64,000 nt of DNA, taken from positions 3,489,284-3,553,283 of the forward strand of contig VZTI01004617.1 in the NCBI GenBank assembly GCA_013397865.1, in the 5' to 3' direction. The notes under the pieces were generated by a model. That model saw only the letters and a list, made by a program, of their open reading frames with translations, searched no databases and had not been told where the DNA came from. Below are positions 25,131-36,320 of this stretch, in pieces. Position numbers and translations under genes: made by a program. The DNA comes from Struthidea cinerea (taxonomy: Eukaryota > Chordata > Aves > Passeriformes > Corcoracidae). Within the stretch, counting starts at the first letter, position 1. The number at the start of each line of letters is the position of its first letter.

Positions 25131-28100
25131 CAGAGAGGTTACCTGAAGCATATGGTGCTTCTCAGCTCACATCAGAGTGGCTGAACCTGACCATATAAAA
25201 GTGTTTGTGAAGGATTTCAGCAATGTGCAGATAGTTGGCGAAGGGCACTTCAGTGGATACAAAGGCTTCATGCAGCAGAGTTAGAAACTCAGTTTTCTAG
25301 CAGGCTCAATAGTTGAGTGATACTTCATCCTCTATTTTTATCTGCATACTTTTAGCTGCTCTAATGGAACAGTTTTGCAACGTTACTTTTTCAAAGCCAG
25401 CAAATAAAATACCTTGAACATGGAGACACTGTGGGAAATAGGAACACAACATGGGCAGCCAAAACGTGCCTGCACAGAGGCCCAACACCTCCCTGTGGAT
25501 AAAATATGAAACAATATTTTATAACATGAAAAGCCCTGGGAGAGACTAAATCAATTCAACACAAGAAAGTCTATTATTTTTCATTAATTATCTATTGAGA
25601 GTTTTGCTTGCTGCAGTGTAGTTATAGAACACAATCATACTTTACACTACCTTTCTTTTAGAACCCAGTTATGTCATAGTGAAATGCAAAACAAACACCA
25701 GGACTGAACACAGCCATGGATGTTACAGCAAGGAACCAGGAACGAGCCATTTCTGGGTAACCTTCCCTATGTTCGTTGGAAATTACTCTAATAAATGACA
25801 ATTCTTTTCCTTTAATCAAGGTGCTGTCCTTTATGAGTGAAATATAATTAGATATTATGATCTTGGTTCTACAAATAGTCCAAATAGGCAGAAAATATGT
25901 GGTTTCTATTTCCAGCTCACCTGAAGTTTATACAGCCTGTGAAGGGATGCTAATCATCTCCCTGCACCAATTTACCTACGAGGATCACTACACACTAATC
26001 TTCTGGGTTTAAATTGCTATTTTAATTTGGCAACTAATAAAGAAAAATACCAATACAGTTCTTAAAAACAACACACTGGGGACGGGGATGTTGCAGTCAT
26101 ACAGAAGTCATAAAACTCCACAATTGTGCAAGTGAGTAGAGATGTCCAGGTGTTCCCTGAGGGCAGTTTGCATGTGTAAACCCTCATGTTTGAATTCAGA
26201 CATTCATGGGAGTTTTCTATCCAACTGTAAGTGAACAGCTAAAACTGAGAATTTCATATAATAGAGATCAATACATAAGTTACAAAACAATAACAAAGGA
26301 CATCCATCCAATAAATCTAATTAATGAATCAGCTTGAGAAAATGACTATCTGCCTGTAGATATTACACAAATAGGAAAGTGGAATATTATGTAAAAATAA
26401 ATCACTGTGGATTATGTGTTCAACTACAGTTTCAGGTTAAAAAAGCAAAATTAATATCACCAATCATTCCAATTCACATCTGAAAACAGATTTTAAAGAA
26501 AGCTTTGGCAGAGTGATGTATAAATTACACGTTCAAAATTATAAATTAGATTTCCCCAGACAATCATGGTGATTCCACAAATAGCTTCAGAAATTACTCT
26601 GGGTAAGTGATGAGCTTTCCAAAGACTTACCAGACAATTTGAAAACAGGAATTTTTATAAACAACGCAATTCATTATATGAGGACTGCTGCATGAGCTGC
26701 AATATAAATTCTGCTCCGTCTTGAGCAGAATCCAAAACTAAAGTGGATACTAAAACCATTGTGGGAGATATAAATGATGGGCTTTGTACTACAGCACCAA
26801 GATGTCTTTTGAAAAGCTGAGATGGAAGCAGAGATTCAAGGGTTTGACTAAGTCAGATGCTTGAAACCCAGAGCACAAATGGCAGCACGCCAGGAAATTA
26901 AAGTTACCAAATTAAAAATAGGGCATGCACTAAAGCCAGTCAATTCTGTGTAACACTGGAGATATCTGAGATTCCTCAGATACATCTAAACCAATTTGAT
27001 TTTGGTGAAAAACAGTATTAATCAAAGCACAAAAAGATACTAAGGTCGATTGGATAGAGTTGTCAGGAAGCAAACAGCCCCTAAACACCTGTTTTGGGAA
27101 TGTTAAGTCTTCTGTAACACTGCTCTAGAAGATAAATCTATCTGCCAAGGACTGAGACTGAATGGGTAAGCAACCAGATACATCCCAAATCCAAAACAAA
27201 TATGCAAAGGCCTAATAAGCAGTCAGTTCAAGAAACATACCTCCAGTCCAGAGTTTTCAGACATGATAAATTCCCACAATGAAAATGCAAAAAGTGGAAG
27301 ATTTTTCTTACATGTAGGTGCTGAGTACAAACAGCGGCTGACAAGCAAATTTGGTGCTCATCTAAGATTTGGCACTGTTTTTCAGTAACACACGTGTAAA
27401 AGTCCATTGAAGCTCACTGAATTACCTCCCATATTTTTACATCCACAGAACAAGACTAGCTCTCTTCCTGAAAACAGAATAGTAAAATAATCACAACCTT
27501 CAACGTGGAAGGCTATGGTATAAAAACTGGAAAAGGTTTTAAAACTTTAAAAGCAGGGGGGAAAATGTTAAAAAATGAATTAACTGATTTCTTGCATAAA
27601 GAATCTGAAAGGGACAATGCTGAAGGTAAAATCTGAGAGCAGAACAAGAGACAGACAGATGCAAAGAGGAGATACCTGCTCTGTTCACACGTGGGCAAAA
27701 TGCCTCCTCACATCACATTGTCACAGAGGAAAAGTGTGATGCAAGCCCACCTCTCTTCTCTCTGTGTATCTGTATGTATTAAACCACTTCCCAGACATGC
27801 ACTCACACATCTATCTTTGCCTTCTCTCTTTGCAAACTAATTCCCTACGGAATATGAACAAGACTGCTCATGTACCATCATTTCCCAGGGAAAGAAAAAA
27901 ACAGCTTTTACAAGTGTCTGTTACTAATGCTACTTAAAGAAACATTTGTTTCGATGTCACTAATTTCACTGAAGCACCATAATAGTAAACTTCTGAAGAC
28001 AGAACAATATAAAAAATGTAGACCCAAGTGACAGCTGAAGAATTAGGGTGATCTACAAGAACCAGCACAAACTCAGCAAAGAGAAAAGCAGGTGGATTGG

Positions 28101-28188
28101 TATCACGTTCCTGCATGCTTGGGGTCACTAAGATGAATGTGCATGAGATTCTTTTGTCCATTTGTGCTATAATTTCACACACCAAGAA

Positions 28189-28280
28189 CGAAATTGTGTT
28201 CTCTGATATGCTCACAGAAGTCCCTCTGGAATCAGTGAGAATTACACGCCTGCATCGAAGGGCAGAATTTGGCCCCAAGT
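28189..28280. repeat. Possible ancient amniote interspersed repeat
   Basis: Blocks such as GGAATCAGTGAGAATTACAC and GGGCAGAATTTGGCCCCAAG resemble a common old repeat of sauropsid genomes that typically reads GAAGTCAGTGGGAGTTACAC and GGGCAGAATTTGGCCC. The family name is uncertain to me. The copy is diverged and carries no coding capacity. It may be related to the piece at 25062-25130. Confidence 0.45.
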
Positions 28281-28768
28281 CATTAGTTAGAACTCTCTGC
28301 TGAAACCCTACAGAGAATAGGGGGTTTCAGAGGACGACGAGGATCAAACTGATGCAGCACACTCAGAGATTTACTCTCACAGGAGCCCACCAAATACTCA
28401 GGCATTCCAAAAACCCCATTTGTAAAGATAAGAATCTTTACAAGACTAACACACCACTGTCATAGGGGCTTCTTTCTGTTACAACAGACTTAAGCAGCAT
28501 TACAAACAGTGGCAATGTAATTGAAAGAAAGTTTAAAGGAACAAAATTGCCTGAGATTTTCAGACCTATATAGAAGGAAATGCCAACTAACAACCATTTC
28601 TCATGGAAAGAGAAATTGAAAGAAAAACTTCCATACAGCTACTGTACATATGGTGCACATGTTCACAGGAGCCTGAAATGTGTTGAAGAGCTGTTCTGTC
28701 CTCAGCCAAAGGACAAACTAGGGAAGCGATTTTACCAAAATTTCCTAATAGTTTGGAGGAGTTTTGAT

Positions 28769-28821
28769 GTATGTGTATATATATGTCTGTGGATTTAAAT
28801 GCGTGTGTGTGTATATATATG
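28769..28821. repeat. Short TG/TA microsatellites
   Basis: Two neighbouring runs, one around 28769-28786 (GTATGTGTATATATATGT) and one at 28801-28821 (GTGTGTGTGT followed by ATATATAT), form a degenerate dinucleotide repeat. It is probably polymorphic in length. Confidence 0.8.
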
Positions 28822-29311
28822 TTTTCTACCTTCTTATTCTGAAAGAACTGCCTATGCCTTACTGAATGCTACTGCAGTTGTTTATATTAAGATCTCGTAT
28901 CTATTATTGATTTGGAGCTTTAAGTGAGCAGTTGATGCCAAAATGATTACAAACAGTATTCAGCTTCAAATGCTTTTAAATTTTAAGCAGTAGTGTTTAG
29001 CAATATTATTTGTATCTGGTTGTACTTGCAGAGAAATGATTCACTTCTGTGATAAGTACAGACTTTTATCTCGGCTATTTCCTGGGCACTTGCAGTACTC
29101 TGACACAAAACCAAATCTGTGCTTCTCATCAACACAGTGGTAATTTTTTTCTTTTGTTTTGATCAAGGACTGACAAGACTCCAATTCAAACCAGCTGCAA
29201 AGCAACAGCTTTAAAAAAAAAAACACCCTCACTATTTAATTCTAACCTCCACTGTATCTGTTGCAGGATAGGCTGGCATTTGCTGTTAAAGCAGAAAATT
29301 ACAAGAAGGGC

Positions 29312-29369
29312 CTAATTGACCCTCTTGTGTCTTTGAAAAATCCTGTATGTTGTCTCTAATTGACCCTCT
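29312..29369. repeat. Direct 14-bp repeat with homeodomain-like core
   Basis: CTAATTGACCCTCT occurs at 29312-29325 and again at 29356-29369, start to start 44 bp. Both copies contain TAATTG, a typical homeodomain recognition core. The sequence between the copies is not obviously duplicated, so the shared part is limited to this motif. A regulatory role is inference. Confidence 0.7.
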
Positions 29370-30564
29370 AGATACCTTTATGGAACAATGAATGAATCCT
29401 CTGTAAATAATGGACGGTGATGATTAATAGCCATGGTTTGGCTGGACCTCTGCCTCTTGGAGTTGTGCTACCGAACATTTTTTTTGTTTGGGTTTTTCCT
29501 TGCCATCACAGTTCTCTGTACTTCATAAAAAAAAAAAAACCTGTCTCAAGATAACAAATATCCTGCAGTAAATAACATGAAAAGTTAAATAAAATTAAAT
29601 GCTGTTTCATATAATGGAATGAAAAATAGGATTATTGGCATTATTTCCATCACCACCTTTCTCCATGTTTCAGTAACACGTCATCATAACATATGCTTGA
29701 TTTAGAAAGCAGAAAAGTTTAGCATAATTTATTTCTTTGTTATGCATTGTAGTCAATAATAATGTCATATTTCTTTCTCTTGACTCTTCATTGCAATAAA
29801 AATCTATGATACTAAGATACTTCTCGATTTGGCTTCATTATAATGCTGTCAGAAAACATTATGAAAACATCTCCAAATGTCTCCTCTCTTCTTTAATAAC
29901 TCTAATGTTTAATGTTTCCAGGCTTGTCGAATTAGAAAAACAAATATGTTAAGTTACACCATTACTCTGAAATGCCACAAAGAAATCTTGCTGTTTTGAA
30001 AATAATATCTACAGCTTAGCAGAACAACTGGCTCAATGCCAGTCCAAGAAATCACATGCAGCAGCACAACATTTGGTGATGCTATCGAAAATCGCTTTCT
30101 AAAATTCAGTATCCCATAGTGAATGTGTCAAGAAAATAAAGGACAAATCAACATGTTCTTGCAATATCCATAACTGAGAACCAGGAAGCTCAAAGCCAGT
30201 TTTCCAGATTTAAGAAATACAGCAAAAATGAGCACTTTTCCTTAAATGTGAAAAGCACGAGCATGGAGTGTGGAGGTTTAGTTAGATGGCCAGTCCTGAC
30301 ATAGTTTAAGTTCAACCTATCAAAAACAACCAACTAAGAAAGTTCCATAAGATCTCAAACAAAAAGAAGCATCTCAGGGAAGAAATAGAGCACATTTATC
30401 TATTTTTCCACATCCTAAGTTCCTTTGGATACAAGCTGGGACTTGCTGGCCTATTTATGAACCTTCTATAACACTGAAGATAAATGCAGGACCTGAGGTT
30501 CATTAAGCAGCTTTGAACTGTTCTTAACAACACTCAGAGAACTTAAGTAAATACCACCATAATT

Positions 30565-30640
30565 TCATCATGGGAAAACTGACTTGACCAAGGTCACAGA
30601 GAATATCTGTAAATTTAGCCTTTAGCTAACCCCAGATATC
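30565..30640 (-). repeat. Possible MIR-like SINE remnant
   Basis: The segment GGGAAAACTGACTTGACCAA followed by GGTCACAGAG resembles the reverse orientation of the MIR core, which reads roughly GGAAACTGAGGC, then TTGCCCAAGGTCACACAG. The similarity covers only about 40 bases and then fades, so chance cannot be excluded. The same bases include CAAGGTCA, an orphan-nuclear-receptor half-site. Confidence 0.35.
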
Positions 30641-31191
30641 TAAAATAGATGGGTATTTTAAATCCAATAGCAACAGTTTTGTTTTCACAGCAGATACCGC
30701 AATTCATTGTGACTACATTGAAACACGAGAAATGTTCTTTTTAAGGCTCAGATTAACACAATACATATTTAATCATGAAAACAAATCTTTGCTTGCTGAA
30801 ATCTGCCCCTCTCTTTAGTGCAGTTCAGTTTCTTAGAGGCATTTATCCCGCTCTCCCAGAAGATGTGGCTCACTGCTGCTTCACCGACAGCTGCCCTCAA
30901 CAAAAATGTGAATGCTTTTAGAAAGATTGTACAGCTTGGGCAAGTTTGATGATGACTGCACTGAACTGCCTGCAAATAAGCAATAACTATGGAGAGACGG
31001 TAACTGGGAAAGAAGAATATTTTTTAAGTTCATTGATTTAGTGTAGGTGCAGCACCCTTATGAGAATGATCTAAAGAAGCAGTTGAAGTGAATCTATTAT
31101 TGGCGTCACAGTAGGCAGCAATATGATACTGGATGTAACACCTTTTTCAGTGATTTAGATAGATAAATAGACAACTTTCTGCATGTCCACA

Positions 31192-31490
31192 GTCACAGAA
31201 CAGCTGAGGTTGGAAGACACCTCTGGAGATCATTTAGTCTACAATGCTCAGAGCAGGGTCCCTGGAGCAGGTTGCTCAGGACCATGTCCAGTTTGGTTCT
31301 GAGTAGTTCCAAGGACAGAGAAGCCACAACTTGCCCAGACAACCAGTTCCAGTGCTTTACCACCCTCAAAATAAAAAAGTTGGTTTTAATGTTGAAATGA
31401 AATTGTGTTTCATTTCTCATCCATTTCCTCTTGTCCTGTCATTAGTGAGAAGATCAGTTCTGCCTTCTTTACTGACACCATTGGATATTT
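31192..31490 (-). mobile_element. CR1 LINE 3' fragment, antisense
   Basis: Read on the plus strand this is the reverse complement of a CR1 3' end. It starts GTCACAGAACAGCTGAGGTT, GGAAGACACCTCTGGAGATC, then GAGCAGGTTGCTCAGGACC, CCAGTTCCAGTGCTTTACCA and CCTCTTGTCCTGTCATTAG. Similarity appears to continue into GAGAAGATCAGTTCTGCC and fades near 31490. The open frame on this strand (31193-31420) is CR1-derived and not a gene. Divergence is greater than in the copies at 4388 and 24035, implying an older insertion. Confidence 0.9.
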
Positions 31491-32989
31491 TACAGTTTAA
31501 ATTCATCCAATAGAAACCTAAGCACAAGTCAGAGACGTGTATATGGCCTCGCATCTAAATAAAAGCAATTTATCCACATACAATTGTCCAATTTACTTAA
31601 GAGCAGTATTCACTAATTCAAAATAAATGTAGACTTCACATGCATATTTGATATGAACTTGCTTCAGGCCCTGAAACCTGCATTCCAAAAAACCCAGTGC
31701 TCGGTGTTAGCAGGCTGGGGCAAACAGGAAAATGGAACTGTGTGTGTTCAGTCTGTAAATACAAACACAGGTGCTATAATTGCATGTGCAGTCATTACCA
31801 ACTGCACTCATTACCCACCAGCAGGTGAACTGTGTCACTGTGCTGTCTGCACTCTGTGCCTAGAATTCAAGGCCTACCAATTGCTTTTTTGGTTACTATT
31901 AGAGGTATAAAATCCAAGCAGAGAAGTTAATTTCCTTGTTTGACTAGCAGTGAATATTTGAGGTGAACTCCTGCAGTAAAAGACTTCATCAAAATCTAAG
32001 TATAATTATAGAAACGTATTCACAACTACTCTGAAAGTTCTTATTATGATTGAGTGGAAGGTATATTTGCTGCACAGAAACCTCTGTGACTCAGTATATT
32101 CATATAAATCACAACACAATTTACAGTAGGAAGTTGTTTGTCTAAATAGTAGAAAACAGTAACCTTTGTATAACTGGGGTTAAACTAATTCTGCCTTAAT
32201 GAAAAGTAAAATTTACATACAGCTTTGTTACTGCAATAAATAGGGGTCTCAGTGTCTTTCATAATCATTCCCATTGTGCCTCCATAGCCTCATCTGCTTT
32301 CACTAAAACCCTGGTTAAAAGCACATTTTTCTTTTAATATCGGAGAGCACACAGCAATTCCACCATTAGGTCTCTTTCAGTGCATAAAGGCCACGGCCTA
32401 TAATAGATGCTTATACTTCAAACAATTTTTTGTTCTCAACAGCATATACTGAGCCCAAACATTAGACACTTGATTCAGTCAGAAACCTGACTGCTAAAAC
32501 TCCACATATTGTTTCAGTTACAAGTCTGAACACAAACATGAAAACTGATTATTTCTCCTCTTTAAAAATACATTTTTAGCTCCAACCATTCTCTCAGAAA
32601 AATAACATGGCATACACACAAGTGCTTTCACAGTCAGTCACCCAGAGCAGTCATAAACGGATTTCCAGGACCCAAGACTCAACAGCATAATTTTTAACCA
32701 TCTCTTAAATTAAAAGTTGTTACTTATGGCACTGATGGTGACACAGTCTCTAGTCCAGGGTGTCTGGCACTTCCCATTTCAAGGCCACAGCACCATGGCT
32801 CGTAACTTTAGCAAGCTCTAATTGTCCTCACTGAGGTTTCCTGTTACACATGTCCATGTGGGGCACAGCTTACGTGGGAAAGTTCAGCAAACGTGCTTTC
32901 ATAACTTCCAAAAAGCCAACAAGGGAAAAATACATTATTTTCAGAAGTTTCAAAAAATTCTTTCAAGTGTTTTCTGGGAAACCTCCAAA

Positions 32990-33062
32990 TCTCTAAGGCA
33001 GAGAAGGACCTCATAAGTCACCAATTCCAGCCCAGCATTGCAAGCAGAGACCATGAAGCTAC
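32990..33062 (-). mobile_element. Probable old CR1 remnant, antisense
   Basis: AGAAGGACCTCATAAGTCAC followed by CAATTCCAGCCCAGCATTGC and AAGCAGAGACCATGAAGCT resembles the reverse-complement CR1 3' end, which typically reads GGGACCTCAGGAGTCATCTAG, then TCCAACCCCCTGCTC and AAGCAGGGACCA. It is strongly diverged and short. Confidence 0.45.
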
Positions 33063-33171
33063 TTTTAAGATGCAGTTTGCTGAAGTGACTGAATAGCCAG
33101 GGTGGGAAAGGCAGGAGCTTGCTCCCACTACTCTAACATTAAATTGAGGAAATTAGAGCTGTGGCCAAGCC

Positions 33172-33214
33172 AAAAAAAAAAAAAAAAGAAAAAAAAAAAA
33201 AAAAAAAAAAAAAA
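33172..33214 (+). repeat. Long poly-A (A16 G A26)
   Basis: Forty-three bases consist of A with a single G at 33188. This is one of the two longest A tracts in the window. The sequence upstream does not resemble a processed transcript, so I treat it as a simple repeat. Confidence 0.95.
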
Positions 33215-33440
33215 TATAGAGTAAAATAGTAGAGCAAAAGAAAATCAGAATAAAAAGTTTTATGGGAAAGGAGTGAAACAATGTGTACAAGACTGAAATT
33301 GGAAGAGGTAAACTTAAGATGGGAAAGACAGAAAGGAGCTGAGAGAAGACAGGATAAAAGAAGGAAGGGTCAGAGTGAGTCTAGGAAAAAGAAATTAGCC
33401 TTTTGGGAAAAAGGAGTAAAACAGGAGAAGGAACAGCATT
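33215..33440 (+). repeat. Purine-rich tract
   Basis: Downstream of the poly-A the plus strand stays heavily biased to A and G for about 225 bp, with blocks such as GAGAGAAGACAGG, AAAAGAAGGAAGGG and GGAAAAAGGAGTAAAACAGG. Purine-rich tracts can adopt triplex-type structures and often arise by decay of A-rich simple repeats. Confidence 0.6.
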
Positions 33441-34556
33441 CAATTTAAAAAAACTGAAAAGAATACACAATTCAGTTTCCACATGTTTTTCACAAATATT
33501 TTAAAGTTCAATTTAAATATGTCACTAATGGCTCTTTGCTGGCTTGTTGAGGGAAAAAAAGCAACCTCTTAGTATAGTTAGAAGTGATTAGTTAAGTTCA
33601 AAGACACTATAAGTACTTCAAAGAAAAGAATCCAACCACAGCTAATAACTCGAAGGTTTTCAATCCTTCCCTCTATCTTCCTACTATCAACTGAATATTA
33701 AAATAATAAAAGAATAAAACAAAACCTTTAAATTTTAGAAAATACCAAATTTAGATTGTTTATGAAATCTTAATTCAGTCCCTTGGTGAATGCAGATGGG
33801 TAGAAAAATTTTAATTACAAGGCAATACTTGTCTACATCATTTTGTCTTTTTTTTTGTATTAGCCCAGGTGTTTTTAGCTAATTATTCTACTAAACATAT
33901 GTCATCATTCGATACACTTATCTATGGCTATGATTCCAGTGGAAACTCTAAGAAGATCATATTTAATGATCATGCTAATATTTCTATCACTTTCTTTTCA
34001 GCAAGCCACACATTACACAAATCCATACATTCTAAGCAAGAAACATGTTCAATAATAAGGCCTCTCCAGTCAAACACCTTGGACTATCCCCAGATCTCTG
34101 CTGCTGCCAAGTGACTGATTTAAGAGATGGACAAAAGTAGGCACACAAAAGTACAGATACTATGATTAATGGATGATCCAAATTTCCCTGAACTGCATAT
34201 CATGACTTAATGCGAAACCCTGAAGAGATTAAAGGCAGGAATTACATTATCATGAATAATATAAAAAAGTGATATTCTGTTTAAAAGCTTTTGAGTGAGA
34301 GTTGAACAAATACATTAACATAGCTTCCAAAGATTCAATCAGGTTGAACGCTACCCAGAATTTATTTTGAAATAAGCTTTATGTATCACATATGTGAAGT
34401 ACAAGTCTATTTGTGACTGGCAGTAAAGCTATTAGCATGTAGATTTTAATTCTTTCTACAGTTATATAGAGCTTACACTGAGTGCATTGTCCTTTTAATA
34501 ATGGAAACTCCTCCAAAGCACATCTCAATGCTGCAGGTACACAAGACACAGACAAA

Positions 34557-34576
34557 GATATATATATACACACACC
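34557..34576. repeat. Short TA/CA microsatellite
   Basis: AGATATATATATACACACAC is a compound dinucleotide run of about 20 bp. Confidence 0.8.
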
Positions 34577-36059
34577 TAAATCATTATTCTGTCCTTTATT
34601 ATAATTGGGGAAAGTGTCTCCTTGTACAGCACAGTAATGTGGCTGTTGTATCTTATTTCTCAGTATTGAATTCATAAACAGGGGTTTGGAGGGCATTAAG
34701 TGTTTCATATCATTTCAATCAGTTGAAAATTTGTATTGAAATTATTCAGGCAGTATGTAAAGCCCTTCTATAAAAGATAGCTGTACATTAACTTACAATT
34801 AAATGATGGTTTTAATGAAATTATAGTGTGTGACAGGTTAACGAACTGATGCTGAGAGGCAAATGTCGAAATGAAGCCAAGACGTTTATTTTCAGACTGA
34901 CAAATCTTAACTCAACCATAACATATAGTTCCATTAACATTATAGTTATTACACAAAATAATTTGGTTGAAAAAAATATGTAATAGACCAAGCTGCCAGA
35001 TCATCAGAGAAACCCTAACCTCACCTGTCCCATGAAAGACAAACCAAACAGCTTTTGTTTTAAACTTGGAGAAAGAACTACAGACCTAGAACCAGCCGAT
35101 CAAACCCCTGCTTTCTCCTGAACAATGTCTTTAATCTTTACTTTTATTTGCTATTCTCAGTACTAAGGTCAAGACAGCAGCCTCAGCTCTGCTTAAACAC
35201 ATCAGAAACTGTAAATGGGGTCCCAAGTCCCAACCTGTGCTTATTTTTTTCAACATCTATGTCACAAAATGGCACAAAACTGTTACCATTCGAGTGAGTG
35301 ATTTCTCTCTTGGAGCAGCACCTCAGGATGGCATTAAAGACATCATTCCTAGAGCTTCCAGCCAGTTAATATTTTAGACTGTCAAGATACAATCTTGCTG
35401 CTATAGACAATTTCACATACAGGAGTGAGACGTTAAAAGAGTAAAACCCTTCCCTCTGAAAAAGTCTTTCTGCCCAAACTGTTTAAGCACAGAATAAATA
35501 TCAGCAACCCAGAAAGTGTGACAGAACGACTGGCAGGATATGCAGAGGAGACACTGAGGATCTCTCTCTTGAAATGAGTAACGGCACAGGATTAAGTTGA
35601 TGTCTGACTTTTGGCATGGCCAGCAAAACAAAGAAGTGACAGAGGTGAGAAGAATTCTCCTGTAGGAGTTTTTCAGTAACTGGAAACACTGTGAACACTG
35701 CAAGAAGGGAAATGCTGAAAGCCTGCATAAATCTATTATCCACCATCATCAAGTAAACACTCATGGAACCAGGCCTGGGACAGAGACCTTCCCTCCTTGT
35801 TACTGGCTTGAATCCACTCGTGGCCAGTGACCAGAAGAGATCACTGCACAGCAGATGGAATTCTGCTGCTGTGCCTTGAGTTACAGCCTCAGCTCAGCCC
35901 CGACCTGGCAGCTTTTCACATTCCAGAAACCAGGCAGGCTCAGGCTGTGGGGGAGGTAGGGAATGGGCATGAAGGCTTTACCCTTTCAGCCCTCCAGGTC
36001 AGAATGAAATCGCACTGCTGGAGAGCCTGCACTGTTGTGCTTCAAAAATTTATGGTTGT

Positions 36060-36140
36060 TGAGGCCAAAAGAGGCTATTTGTGAACATCTAATCTGACCT
36101 TCTGCTTAACTCAGATCATAGAATTTCAGACAGCTACCTC
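36060..36140 (-). mobile_element. Probable ancient CR1-type 3' remnant
   Basis: The run GAACATCTAATCTGACCTTC, then TGCTTAACTCAGATCATAGA and ATTTCAGACAGCTACC, resembles the antisense 3' end of an old CR1 lineage that is common in reptiles and birds (typically GATCATCTAGTCTGACCTCC, TGCATAACACAGGCCATAGA, ATTTCACCCAGTTAC). It is diverged but similar over more than 50 bases. Confidence 0.6.
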
Positions 36141-36181
36141 TACCCACACTGCATTTTTCCCCCTCTCGACATTTGAGTCTC

Positions 36182-36255
36182 TTTTTTCTGTTTTTGGGGG
36201 GTTTTTTTGTTTTTGGGGTTTTTTTTGTTTTTGGTTTGTTTTTTTTTTTTTTTTT
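36182..36255. repeat. T/G low-complexity tract
   Basis: The tract alternates T runs with G runs (G6 at about 36196-36201, G4 at about 36215-36218) and ends in T17 (36239-36255). It probably derives from expansion of a T-rich simple repeat. There are too few G runs for a canonical four-run quadruplex. Confidence 0.85.
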
Positions 36256-36305
36256 GTTAAGTACAAGGAAGCTTCAAATACCCCAGAGCTGCCAGTTCAC
36301 CATTT

Positions 36306-36320
36306 AAAAAAAAAAAAAAA
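36306..36320 (+). repeat. A15 homopolymer opposing T17
   Basis: Fifteen A lie 50 bp after the T17 run at 36239-36255. The two could pair as a fold-back stem with a 50-base loop. Confidence 0.9.

Larger units (their letters stand above)
24274..31191. other. Non-coding unique AT-rich sequence with old repeat remnants
   Basis: I see no gene here. The interval contains two possible ancient repeat remnants (25062 and 28189), short TG/TA microsatellites near 28769-28821, a repeated 14-mer near 29312, an A12 run near 29528, and a possible MIR-like piece at 30565, each listed separately. The remaining sequence shows nothing I can name. Confidence 0.6.
31491..36059. other. Non-coding sequence
   Basis: I see no gene here. 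The interval contains a probable old CR1 piece at 32990, a long poly-A with purine-rich sequence at 33172-33440, and a short TA/CA microsatellite at about 34557-34576, listed separately. A GC-richer patch at about 35760-36010 has no recognisable coding content. Confidence 0.6.
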
